Below, piece by piece: positions 1 to 7,338 of a stretch of DNA of 64,000 bases. The notes under the pieces were generated by a model. That model was not told the origin of the DNA. It saw nothing but the letters and a program-made list of their open reading frames with translations, and did no database searches. Both the position numbers and the translations under genes were made by a program. Source of the stretch: JAABUE01 sp034431895. GTDB lineage: Bacteria > Chloroflexota > Anaerolineae > Anaerolineales > Villigracilaceae. The stretch lies in contig DAOUCM010000094.1 in assembly GCA_034431895.1 (NCBI GenBank), forward strand, positions 1 through 64,000. The letters are read 5' to 3'. Position 1 is the stretch's first letter, and each line of letters starts with the position of its first letter.

Positions 1-37
1 CTGCATGTAACTCGCGTTTGCTTTGTCGACTCATCAT
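1..37 (-). CDS. 5' end of a gene cut by the window edge, possibly a transposase
   Basis: On the minus strand a strong ribosome site (GGAGGAG) precedes two consecutive ATG codons (37-35 and 34-32), followed by an open frame that leaves the window (MMSRQSKRELHA). The second ATG has the better spacing of 6 nt. From memory this N-terminus resembles IS481-like integrase-core transposases, and the inverted and direct repeats just upstream would suit an insertion-sequence end, but 12 residues cannot establish a family. The gene continues to the left of the window. Confidence 0.4.
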   Translation of the reverse strand, partial: MMSRQSKRELHA

Positions 38-44
38 ATGCTCC

Positions 45-70
45 TCCGACAGTCCTGGTATACTGTCGGA
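45..70. repeat. perfect 9-bp inverted repeat
   Basis: TCCGACAGT at 45-53 and ACTGTCGGA at 62-70 are exact reverse complements with an 8-bp spacer. The left arm lies beside the ribosome site of the minus-strand gene at the window edge, so it could be an operator for that gene or part of an insertion-sequence terminus. Confidence 0.5.
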
Positions 71-129
71 AAGTAACATCTTTTTTGAGGCAACGATACT
101 TCACAAAGTTACCTTTTTTATGAGGCAAT
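71..129. repeat. two degenerate 24-bp direct repeats
   Basis: Positions 71-94 and 106-129 match at 19 of 24 bases and share AAGT, a T-run and GAGGCAA, with a 35-bp period. Tandem repeats of this sort next to a transposase-like start suggest transposase-binding sites at an element end; this is inference. Confidence 0.4.
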
Positions 130-160
130 GCGAGTGACGAAGAAATTCGACTGTCTTCAT

Positions 161-166
161 TATAAT
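161..166 (+). promoter_or_regulatory. -10 box for rluE
   Basis: A perfect TATAAT lies 16 nt before the rluE ATG. No good -35 hexamer is visible and no Shine-Dalgarno precedes the ATG, so the transcript leader would be only about 10 nt. Confidence 0.4.
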
Positions 167-182
167 TCAGAGTCATCCTTTT

Positions 183-743
183 ATGTTTCGTTATATCCTC
201 TTCCATAAACCTTATGGCGTTCTCAGCCAATTTACCGATCGGCAAGGCGGTCGCCCTACCCTCAAGGAGTATATCCCTGTGCCGGGAGTATATGCTGCTG
301 GGCGTCTCGACTTCGACTCAGAGGGGCTGTTGTTGTTGACTAACGATGGCAGCCTCATTCGCCGTCTGACCGATCCCCGTTATCATGTAGAAAAAACCTA
401 CTGGGTGCAAGTGGAAGGAACGCCGACCGAAGCGGCGTTGACGCAACTGGAACGCGGTCTGAAATTCAAGGACTATGTTACCCGTCCTGCGCGCGCTCGT
501 GTCATCCCTGACCCAGACCTGCCTCCGCGTTCCAAGCCGGTGACCCCCCATGGGCCGACCTGCTGGCTCGAAATCAAGATTCGGGAGGGAAAAAAACGTC
601 AGGTACGTCACATGACGGCCGCAGTGGGGCTGTTTGCCCTTCGTGTGGTGCGCGTAGCCATTGGCCGCCTGCGTTTGGGGGACCTGTCGGTAGGATGTTA
701 TCGAGAATTGTCGGCGCAGAAAATAAAGGCCCTTCTGCGATGA
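183..743 (+). CDS. rluE: 23S rRNA pseudouridine synthase, RluE/RluB type
   Basis: This 186-residue protein should convert a uridine of 23S rRNA to pseudouridine. It opens with the family motif LFHKPYGVLSQF, carries the catalytic GRLD motif (Asp43) followed by SEGLLLLTNDG, and has the late KKRQVRHM motif. There is no N-terminal S4 domain, which with the QGGRPTLKEYIPVPGVYAAGR stretch points to the short RluE type rather than RluB. The gene stands alone and converges with the diguanylate cyclase gene on a shared terminator. The family is secure; the exact modified position is inferred from similarity to the E. coli enzyme. Confidence 0.9.
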   Translation: MFRYILFHKPYGVLSQFTDRQGGRPTLKEYIPVPGVYAAGRLDFDSEGLLLLTNDGSLIRRLTDPRYHVEKTYWVQVEGTPTEAALTQLERGLKFKDYVTRPARARVIPDPDLPPRSKPVTPHGPTCWLEIKIREGKKRQVRHMTAAVGLFALRVVRVAIGRLRLGDLSVGCYRELSAQKIKALLR

Positions 744-771
744 AAGATGATGCAGATTTCGCCCAATGAGC

Positions 772-804
772 CTTTATTTTTCCCCGTTAGCGGGGAAAAT
801 AAAG
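772..804. terminator. bidirectional terminator between rluE and the GGDEF gene
   Basis: CTTTATTTTT-CCCC (772-785) pairs with GGGG-AAAATAAAG (792-804) around a short loop, with one bulged T. The A/T flanks supply a U-tract on both strands. The last codons and the stop of the GGDEF gene (774) lie inside the stem. Confidence 0.75.
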
Positions 805-1946
805 TAACTATTCTTGCCTTGACTTTTTGCCAGGTACATGGCCTGGTCTGCTGTAGAAAGCAGGCTTTCTTCTGTGCTGTGTTCGGGGTAGATGCTGACA
901 CCAATGCTGGCCGTGATCTGTAGTGTTTGCTCTTGGAGTGAAATGGGTTTGGAGATACTCATCAGTACTCGTTGGGTAGCGCGCACAACATCTTCTTGCG
1001 AATGGATATTTTGTAATAAAACGGCAAACTCATCTCCCCCCATGCGCGCTGCCGAGTCGGTATTCTTGATGGCGGCTTGCAGCCGTTTGGCAATCACGCG
1101 CAAAAATTCGTCTCCCACGTGATGCCCCATCGTGTCGTTGATCGTCTTGAATCCGTCCAGGTCCAGGAAAAGCACGGCTACCTTTTGCCCGGTTTGCTCG
1201 GCGCGCCAGATGGCGTTTTGTAACTGGTCTATGAACAAAATGCGGTTTGGCAGACCGGTCAGAATATCGTGCATAGCCAGGTGTTGTAAACGCTCATCGG
1301 TTTGTTTTCGTATCGTAATGTCGGTCAGAAAGCCAATATAGTTCTCTATCTGACCCTGTGAATCTGTAACGGTAATGACTTGTAAAGCAGCAGGGAACAT
1401 GTCGCCGTTCTTCTTGCGTCCATATACTTCTCCTTGCCAGTCCTGACCGGTTGCGATGCCAGCGTCGAGATTGTCCAGGATGACTTTAGGGGTGTGTTTC
1501 TGGTCGAGGAAAATGGGAAAGCCCTTCATCCAGACATCGTCCTTTTTAAGCCCTGTGATGCTGGTGAAGGCAGCGTTGACGGTGACAATTTTCTTCTCGG
1601 AATTGGCAATGATAATTCCCTGACTGGCGCGCTCGAATACATGGAGAGCCAGGCGCAAGGTTTCATCTGTTTGTAAACTGGCGGTTATGCGCTGCCAGTT
1701 TGCTTCAGCGTCATGGTTTGCTTGCGGCGTTTTGTTTGCAAGTGTCAAACTGATGAGAAGCCCCCCCAGCCCTCCAATCGAAACAGCAAGTAGTATGGCC
1801 GGCAGTGGCAGAGGAGCGGCGGCGCAAACCATGAGGCGCTCACCATACAAGAAAGCGCTTGCTACGACAGCACCACCGATTCCAAAAAGAAAATGTTTGA
1901 AAGGGTTGCGAATGTCGTTTACCTCGGAAATTGGGCGGCGGGGCAT
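774..1946 (-). CDS. membrane-anchored PAS-GGDEF diguanylate cyclase
   Basis: A 390-residue c-di-GMP synthase. Two hydrophobic segments at about residues 18-36 and 45-72 anchor it, a PAS sensor domain follows (about 98-215), then a full GGDEF domain (about 215-387) with an intact active-site GGDEF at 303-307. The allosteric inhibition site, normally RxxD five residues before GGDEF, reads KNTD (294-297), so product inhibition may be weak. It follows the HdrC-like gene after 65 bp but has a plausible promoter of its own. No EAL domain is present. The signal sensed by the PAS domain cannot be read from the sequence. Confidence 0.93.
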   Translation of the reverse strand: MPRRPISEVNDIRNPFKHFLFGIGGAVVASAFLYGERLMVCAAAPLPLPAILLAVSIGGLGGLLISLTLANKTPQANHDAEANWQRITASLQTDETLRLALHVFERASQGIIIANSEKKIVTVNAAFTSITGLKKDDVWMKGFPIFLDQKHTPKVILDNLDAGIATGQDWQGEVYGRKKNGDMFPAALQVITVTDSQGQIENYIGFLTDITIRKQTDERLQHLAMHDILTGLPNRILFIDQLQNAIWRAEQTGQKVAVLFLDLDGFKTINDTMGHHVGDEFLRVIAKRLQAAIKNTDSAARMGGDEFAVLLQNIHSQEDVVRATQRVLMSISKPISLQEQTLQITASIGVSIYPEHSTEESLLSTADQAMYLAKSQGKNSYFIFPANGEK

Positions 1947-1980
1947 ACGTTCTAGTCCTCGACAGCGGCTAGTTGCAAAG

Positions 1981-2008
1981 ATTTTACCCCAAATTGTATT
2001 TTTTGTAA
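1981..2008 (-). promoter_or_regulatory. candidate promoter of the GGDEF gene
   Basis: On the minus strand TTACAA (2008-2003), a 16-bp spacer and TAAAAT (1986-1981) lie just after the HdrC-like stop and before the GGDEF start. This would uncouple the cyclase from the CODH/ACS operon. Confidence 0.4.
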
Positions 2009-2011
2009 TTA

Positions 2012-2296
2012 TTATGGAACGATGCCTCTGCGCTTGGCCTCTTCGCGCAAGGCCAACATCAAAACCTGTATATTCAGTCCTCGTTTACAGGCAAAGCGTG
2101 CATTTTCCAGCACGCAGTCAGACCATAAGGTACGGGAAGTCAACACTTCTTCGTCGTTGAAGGTGACCATTTGTACCAGACTGCCCAATGGAATATCCAA
2201 ACCTTCAGGGCAGGAGGTCTCACAGTCCAGGCACGCCTGGCACAGTCGGACATCCTGCCCGGTAGCATTCTTGACGATATTTCTCAGGGTCTGCAT
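2012..2296 (-). CDS. small HdrC-like iron-sulfur protein partnered with MetVF
   Basis: A 94-residue protein with one complete CxxCxxCxxxC motif (Cys19, 22, 25, 29), as in the first cluster of heterodisulfide reductase subunit C. The second motif is reduced to two cysteines (DCVLENARFAC), so probably only one [4Fe-4S] cluster is bound. It starts 4 nt after the MetVF stop and is surely co-translated with it. In some acetogens MetF-MetV is known to associate with Hdr-type subunits; by analogy this protein may wire electrons into the methylene-THF reductase. A separate full HdrC is encoded near 61331. Confidence 0.75.
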   Translation of the reverse strand: MQTLRNIVKNATGQDVRLCQACLDCETSCPEGLDIPLGSLVQMVTFNDEEVLTSRTLWSDCVLENARFACKRGLNIQVLMLALREEAKRRGIVP

Positions 2297-2300
2297 TGCG

Positions 2301-3785
2301 TCAGGCTGGCTTCTCGCTTTTCGGCTCAGGAGGCACGAACCCTTTTGGCAGGATACCTGCCTCGGTCACAATGCGGGGTACGATTGATTCCCAGTTGACC
2401 GGCATCAGGTGAATGCCATGCACGCCTTGCAATTTCTTGGCTTTCTCGATCAATTCCAGCGCAATAAGCACGCCTTCCTCACCCCCCTTGCCAGCGGTGT
2501 CGGCTTGCTTCATGCGTTTCAGCAGCGGTTCAGGGATGTATACCCCCGGCACTTCATCGTGCATATAGCGTGCCATACTGTAACTCTTGAGCGGCGTAAT
2601 CCCGACCAGGATGAACACTTTATCGAGGATGTTACGTTTGGCAAGTTCGTTCAGCCACTCTTCGAAGCCATCCATATCATAGACCAGGTTGGTCTGGAAG
2701 AACTGCGCGCCGGCATTGACCTTCTTGTGTTCGCGGATGGCCTGGAACTTCGGCTCAGAGGCAAAAGGCGAGGCCGCCGCACCCAGGAAGAATTTGGGCG
2801 GGAATTTGATTTCGCGGCCATCCAGGTATTTTGGCTCGTCTCTCATGCGGCGCAGCACCCATAGCATCTGCACCGAATCCAGGTCTACAATGTCCATGCG
2901 GCCTTGTGGGGCCGGGGCTAGTTTCATACTATCGCCCGAAAGGCAGATGATGTTTTTGACGCCCAAGGCGCAAGCGCCCATCACCTCGGCTTGCAAGCCT
3001 ACCCGTGTGCGGTCTCGCGCCGCAATTTGCATGACCGGTTCGGCCCCATTTTGAATCGCCATTGTCGAACAGGCCCAAGACGACATGCGCGGTGTAGCGG
3101 AAGGGCAATCGGTAAAGTTGATGGCTGCCACATACGGCTTGACTAATTCAATATTCTCCTTGAGTTTCTTGGTCGAAACCGTGACCGGAGGCGCCACCTC
3201 CGTTGTGACCACAAACTCCCCTTCTTTCAGCCGGCGTTCCAATTCTGATGCGTAGCCTTCATACTTAGGGGCATGATATTCGGCATCTCCCTGCCACCAT
3301 TCGGGTTGGCGTATAGGCTGAAAGACAGCATTCCAGTTCTCTTCCCTTTTCTTTTTGTCGGGGTCGAACATTCCGCTGATGAATTTACCTGCTCCCACTT
3401 TCTTGACTTGGCGAATCACATCGCCCCATGTCTCGCCGCCCGTTTTTTCCCAATCCAGCGGCGGTAGAACTTCCAAGAGCATTTCCTGGCGGTTCATTTT
3501 GAACGCGCGTTCATAGATTTTGTACCAAATGCAAGGGCGCGTTTTATCCACATAGCAATATTCCGAGGTCGAGCCGCCGCAGGGACCATTTCTCAGCCCC
3601 TTGGGGCATTCCATCGGGCAGATGAAGGCTGTTTCTTGCAGCAGACAGTTGCCGCACATGCGGCAGCCAAAAAGCGGCCCTTTGATGGCGAGTTCTACAG
3701 TCTCTAATACTTTGTTTCCAAAGGTTTCACGCTTGAATGGACGATAGGCAGCCTGCCAGCGTCGTCCGGGTGTCAATCCAGGCAT
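2301..3785 (-). CDS. metF: MetV-MetF fusion, methylene-tetrahydrofolate reductase
   Basis: This 494-residue protein joins two subunits that are normally separate. Residues about 1-110 are MetV-like with a cysteine-rich region (Cys41, 44, 47, 56, 60, 69, 77, 85) that should hold an iron-sulfur cluster or zinc. Residues about 185-485 form the MetF TIM barrel that reduces 5,10-methylene-THF to 5-methyl-THF, opening with FVVTTEVAPP. The start has a good GGAGG ribosome site. It lies directly before the HdrC-like gene and after a flavoprotein gene, inside the CODH/ACS locus, where it would feed methyl-THF to AcsE. The MetV-first order means one polypeptide carries both the electron-entry and catalytic modules. 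Confidence 0.9.
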   Translation of the reverse strand: MPGLTPGRRWQAAYRPFKRETFGNKVLETVELAIKGPLFGCRMCGNCLLQETAFICPMECPKGLRNGPCGGSTSEYCYVDKTRPCIWYKIYERAFKMNRQEMLLEVLPPLDWEKTGGETWGDVIRQVKKVGAGKFISGMFDPDKKKREENWNAVFQPIRQPEWWQGDAEYHAPKYEGYASELERRLKEGEFVVTTEVAPPVTVSTKKLKENIELVKPYVAAINFTDCPSATPRMSSWACSTMAIQNGAEPVMQIAARDRTRVGLQAEVMGACALGVKNIICLSGDSMKLAPAPQGRMDIVDLDSVQMLWVLRRMRDEPKYLDGREIKFPPKFFLGAAASPFASEPKFQAIREHKKVNAGAQFFQTNLVYDMDGFEEWLNELAKRNILDKVFILVGITPLKSYSMARYMHDEVPGVYIPEPLLKRMKQADTAGKGGEEGVLIALELIEKAKKLQGVHGIHLMPVNWESIVPRIVTEAGILPKGFVPPEPKSEKPA

Positions 3786-3913
3786 AAGGGACCTCCAAAC
3801 AGATTCGTCAACTCTTAACGTATTGTAGCATTTGAACTTGCAAGATCAAAAGACCGAATGTCATTTCGGCAAAGGATAAATGCCACAAAATGCGAGTGAC
3901 AGTTGTGCTACTT

Positions 3914-4819
3914 TTACAGAGACGGGAGCAAATACTCATAGGCGCTGAGGGCGGCTTTTGCGCCGTCGCCCACAGCGATCAAGACTTGCTCCGCATAGCC
4001 ATTGGTCACATCGCCAGCGGCAAACAGGCCGGGTACGTTGGTGCGACAGGCGCAGTCTACGATGATGCGGCCTTGTTCGTCGAGTTCGACCAGGCCGCTG
4101 ACCATGCTGGTCACGGCTGTCAGCCCTTTTTCCACGAACATGCCATCGGCCTCGAGGGTGGTTAACTTTCCGCTGCTGTCCTTGACGACCAATTTTCGGG
4201 CGTATTCATCACCCTGCACTTCAACTACTTCGCAGCCTTTCATGATTTCGACATTTCCGGCTTGCTTCAATTTGGCGCCCAGGGGTGAGGCGAATAGTTT
4301 ATCGCTGGCGCATATCATGGTGACATGCTTCGCAACGGTCGAAAGTTCTCCGGCCGACCTCAGCGCCAGTTCTTGGTCTCCAATGACGATGACAGACTTG
4401 TCAATGAAAAGCGGAGCATAGGAGAGCGCCGAATAGCACAGGCCTTTCATCGTATACTCTTTTTCGCCTGGCACGTTCATCCGCACCTGGCGAGTGCCGG
4501 TAGCCATGATGACCGCCTTGGCTTCTAGCAATGCGCCGCCTTTGGTGGTGACCACGAAATGTTGGTCTTTTTTCTCGACTTTCTCGACCGCTTCGATGTG
4601 GCGCGCAAAGTCCAGATATTCCAGTTCGGTGCGGAATTTATTGACCACTTCCAGACCTTTGATGACCTGGTAATCCTCGATCCAGGGCAGGGAAAGGTGA
4701 TAGTTGGTCTTGCCGCCCAAATCTTTGGATAGCAACAAAACATTGAGGCGTTTGCGGATGGCGTAGACAGTGGCTGTCAGGCCGGCCGGTCCGCCTCCGA
4801 TGACGATCAGGTCGTACAT
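3914..4819 (-). CDS. thioredoxin-reductase-like flavoprotein without the CxxC
   Basis: A 301-residue two-dinucleotide-domain oxidoreductase. The N-terminal FAD motif VIGGGPAGLTA, the NAD(P) motif around VIVIGDQELALRSA and the late FAD motif VPGLFAAGDV match the thioredoxin reductase fold. Where that family has CATC, this protein reads GLCYSALSYAP, so the redox disulfide is absent and thioredoxin is unlikely to be its substrate. Similar Cys-less proteins include ferredoxin-NAD(P) reductases. Its place between malic enzyme and metVF suggests it moves electrons between pyridine nucleotide and ferredoxin or the MetVF complex; that is inference. Confidence 0.85.
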   Translation of the reverse strand: MYDLIVIGGGPAGLTATVYAIRKRLNVLLLSKDLGGKTNYHLSLPWIEDYQVIKGLEVVNKFRTELEYLDFARHIEAVEKVEKKDQHFVVTTKGGALLEAKAVIMATGTRQVRMNVPGEKEYTMKGLCYSALSYAPLFIDKSVIVIGDQELALRSAGELSTVAKHVTMICASDKLFASPLGAKLKQAGNVEIMKGCEVVEVQGDEYARKLVVKDSSGKLTTLEADGMFVEKGLTAVTSMVSGLVELDEQGRIIVDCACRTNVPGLFAAGDVTNGYAEQVLIAVGDGAKAALSAYEYLLPSL

Positions 4820-4837
4820 GATTTTCTCCTCTCCGCA

Positions 4838-6226
4838 TCAATACGCGGACTTGACCGTTTCGATATCAACGTCGGGCGCATTCCCATCATCTTCGGGCGC
4901 TTCGGCAATGAAGCCTTCTTCCATCATGCGCTGGGTCAGGTCGCGGGAGCGTTTGATGATGTGGGTAGCGCGTTCGAATTCCTGCTCGTAGGTGGTCTGG
5001 ATGCGCGCCAGTCCCTGTTCGATGGCTTTCATGGCGACGGCTGCCGCCTCGCGCGGGAAGACCTCCCAATCGTCCATCGTGGGCATGATGTGTTCGGCGT
5101 CCAGTTTATCGCCTACATGGTCGGCCAGGGCAGTGGCGGCTGCAAAACACATTTCATCGGTAATCGTCCGTGCGCGTACATCCAGTGTGCCGCGGAAGAT
5201 GCCGGGGAAGCCCAGCGAGTTGTTGACCTGGTTGGGGAAGTCGGAGCGGCCGGTGGCAACGATAGCCGCGCCCGCTTCTTTGGCCTCCCACGGCCAGATT
5301 TCTGGCACCGGGTTGGCGCAGGCAAAGACGATGGCGTCCTTGTTCATGGCCTTGATCCACTCTGGCATGATGACTCCCGGTCCAGATTGCGACAGGGCAA
5401 TCACAACATCTGCGCCCCGGATGGCATCTGCCATGTTCCCCTCACGTCCCTCGGCGTTGGTGATGTTGCACAGTTTCCATTTATCCACGTATTCGGCTTT
5501 GCGCATTTCCAGGTCTTTGCGATGCTTGCCAAGAATGCCTTTGCTATCTACCATCATGCACTTGGCTGGGTCGGCGCCCCACCCAAAAATCAAGCGCGAA
5601 ATGGCTACATTGGATGCGCCTGTGCCAATGAAGGCAATTCTCACCTCGCTCATCTTCTTGCCAACCACTTTGAGAGCGTTGATCAAGCCAGCCAGGGTGA
5701 CGGTGGCCGTGCCTTGCTGGTCGTCATGCCAGATGGGGATTTCGGCTTTTTCGCGCAAGGTGTCCAGGATGTAGAAACATTTGGGGTTGGCAATATCCTC
5801 CAGGTTGACGCCCCCCAGCCCGGGCTGGAGCATGAGTACGGTGTTAATGATAGCGTCGGGGTCTTTCGTGTCCAGCATGATAGGAACGCCATCCACCCCG
5901 CCTAGATATTTATAAAGCAGGGCCTTGCCTTCCATCACAGGCAGGCCGGCTTTGGGGCCAATGTCGCCTAGGCCCAAGACGCGCGTTCCATCGCTGACAA
6001 CGGCAACGGTATTCCACTTATTCGTATATTCGTAGACGAGTTCTGGATTTGCGTGGATGGCTTTGCAGGGCGCGGCTACGCCGGGGGTATACCAGATGGC
6101 AAAATCGTTGAACGAATGCACACTGCATTTTAGCGTCGTCTCGATTTTGCCCCGGTAGAACGGATGCAGTCTCATCGCATCCGCAGCCGGTTTGGTTGCT
6201 TTTGCAAGCAATTCCTCGACATTCAT
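4838..6226 (-). CDS. malic enzyme (oxaloacetate-decarboxylating malate dehydrogenase)
   Basis: A 462-residue short-type bacterial malic enzyme converting malate to pyruvate and CO2 with NAD(P). Visible signatures are YTPGVAAPCKAI, the metal-site stretch WHDDQQGTATVTLAGL and the Rossmann motif FIGTGASNVAISRL. There is no C-terminal phosphotransacetylase domain. An RBS (AGGGATG) precedes the start. It is embedded between acsE and the flavoprotein and metVF genes, so it is probably co-expressed with the CODH/ACS pathway and links acetyl-CoA/pyruvate carbon with the fumarase encoded near 29171. Cofactor choice cannot be fixed by eye. Confidence 0.92.
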   Translation of the reverse strand: MNVEELLAKATKPAADAMRLHPFYRGKIETTLKCSVHSFNDFAIWYTPGVAAPCKAIHANPELVYEYTNKWNTVAVVSDGTRVLGLGDIGPKAGLPVMEGKALLYKYLGGVDGVPIMLDTKDPDAIINTVLMLQPGLGGVNLEDIANPKCFYILDTLREKAEIPIWHDDQQGTATVTLAGLINALKVVGKKMSEVRIAFIGTGASNVAISRLIFGWGADPAKCMMVDSKGILGKHRKDLEMRKAEYVDKWKLCNITNAEGREGNMADAIRGADVVIALSQSGPGVIMPEWIKAMNKDAIVFACANPVPEIWPWEAKEAGAAIVATGRSDFPNQVNNSLGFPGIFRGTLDVRARTITDEMCFAAATALADHVGDKLDAEHIMPTMDDWEVFPREAAAVAMKAIEQGLARIQTTYEQEFERATHIIKRSRDLTQRMMEEGFIAEAPEDDGNAPDVDIETVKSAY

Positions 6227-6313
6227 AGGTTCATCCCTCGCTGTAGCGGCGGCTTCATCGTATGTAGGACTTGCGCAGGACGACCAAAGCCGTCGCTAAC
6301 ACTAAAGTCTTCT

Positions 6314-6390
6314 CTAACAAGCCGCTGGAGGGTTTGTTAGGCCAATACTACATCGAAAGCGCCATACGCTTGACCTGACGCATGGCGCTT
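6314..6390 (-). terminator. two stem-loops between acsE and malic enzyme
   Basis: CTAACAA (6314-6320) pairs with TTGTTAG (6334-6340), and AAGCGCCAT (6357-6365) pairs perfectly with ATGGCGCTT (6382-6390), directly after the acsE stop. There is no long U-run, so partial attenuation or RNA processing fits better than full termination. Confidence 0.4.
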
Positions 6391-6397
6391 GGTTGCC

Positions 6398-7321
6398 TTA
6401 CTGATTCAAATATCCGTCTGCGTAGATGACTTTGTTGAGCAGAATCTGGGTTGTCTTCCAGATGGCGACTTGCTCTGGGTCGCTCATGTCGAAGTCTTCC
6501 ATCTGGGGTTCTTCTCCTGCGCCCGTGCGTTCGGCGATCTTGTTGTAGAGCCTCGCCAGGGGAGTGGAAGTATCCTTGCTCTCGATCCACTGGATGACCT
6601 GGTTTTGTTTTTTATCTAGCGGGTCGGCAATCATCATTTGCAGTCCCACCCCCATCAACATAGCCAGATACACCCGGTTGATGAGCGGTCGATTCTCTCT
6701 GGGAACGGCATTCGACACATTGCTCAGCCCCACCGAAATCTTGGGCGCCGGATCCCAGGCGTATTGCAGCATATTCACCGCCCCAATCAATTCCGGACAG
6801 TATTGCTGGCAGCCCGACACGGTCAACACCAGGGGATCAATGATCAAGTCATCCATGTTGAAGCCAATTTCCATCAGGTGTGGAATGAGCGTTTCGACAG
6901 CAATGTTGACACGCGCATCGGCTTCGACGGGGATGCCCGAGGTGCCCATGGTCAGAGCGATCACTTTTGCGCCGTATTTCTTGGCCAGGGCCGGCACTTT
7001 TTCCAGCCGTTCTGGTTCGGCAGAGGTCGAATTGAGGATAGGCTGGGCCTTCTTGATGTTTTGCAATGCAACTTCCATGCCTTCCACGTTGGTGGTATCA
7101 ATCGAAAGCGGGACATCCACTACCGCTTCGAGAGAGGAGATGATCCAGGGCCACACCTCTGCAAAATCTTTCTTGCGCGGCCCCAGGTTGACGTCAATGG
7201 CTTTGGCGCCTGCTTCCACTTGCCGCACGGCCAGGTCCATGAAGAACTCCCGATCGCGATTGTTGAGCGCCTCTTTGACTTTCTCGGAAAGAATATGAAT
7301 ATTTTCGCCGATGATGTACAT
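6398..7321 (-). CDS. acsE: methyl-THF:corrinoid iron-sulfur protein methyltransferase
   Basis: This 307-residue TIM-barrel protein transfers the methyl group of methyl-THF to the cobalt of the corrinoid protein AcsCD. It contains the pterin-binding signatures AIDVNLGPRKKDF, LSIDTTNVEGMEVAL and SVGLSNVSNAVP. The length is slightly above the ~262-residue Moorella enzyme because of a C-terminal tail of about 45 residues rich in acidic residues. It has a strong GGAGGAGG ribosome site and follows the RACo-type gene by 17 nt. Family assignment is firm, supported by acsC, acsD and acsB upstream. Confidence 0.95.
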   Translation of the reverse strand: MYIIGENIHILSEKVKEALNNRDREFFMDLAVRQVEAGAKAIDVNLGPRKKDFAEVWPWIISSLEAVVDVPLSIDTTNVEGMEVALQNIKKAQPILNSTSAEPERLEKVPALAKKYGAKVIALTMGTSGIPVEADARVNIAVETLIPHLMEIGFNMDDLIIDPLVLTVSGCQQYCPELIGAVNMLQYAWDPAPKISVGLSNVSNAVPRENRPLINRVYLAMLMGVGLQMMIADPLDKKQNQVIQWIESKDTSTPLARLYNKIAERTGAGEEPQMEDFDMSDPEQVAIWKTTQILLNKVIYADGYLNQ

Positions 7322-7338
7322 GCTTCCTCCTCCAGAAT

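Noticed and set aside
4961..5905. 314-codon plus-strand open frame opposite malic enzyme
   Set aside because: Antisense shadow; composition is atypical for a protein and no start signal is present.
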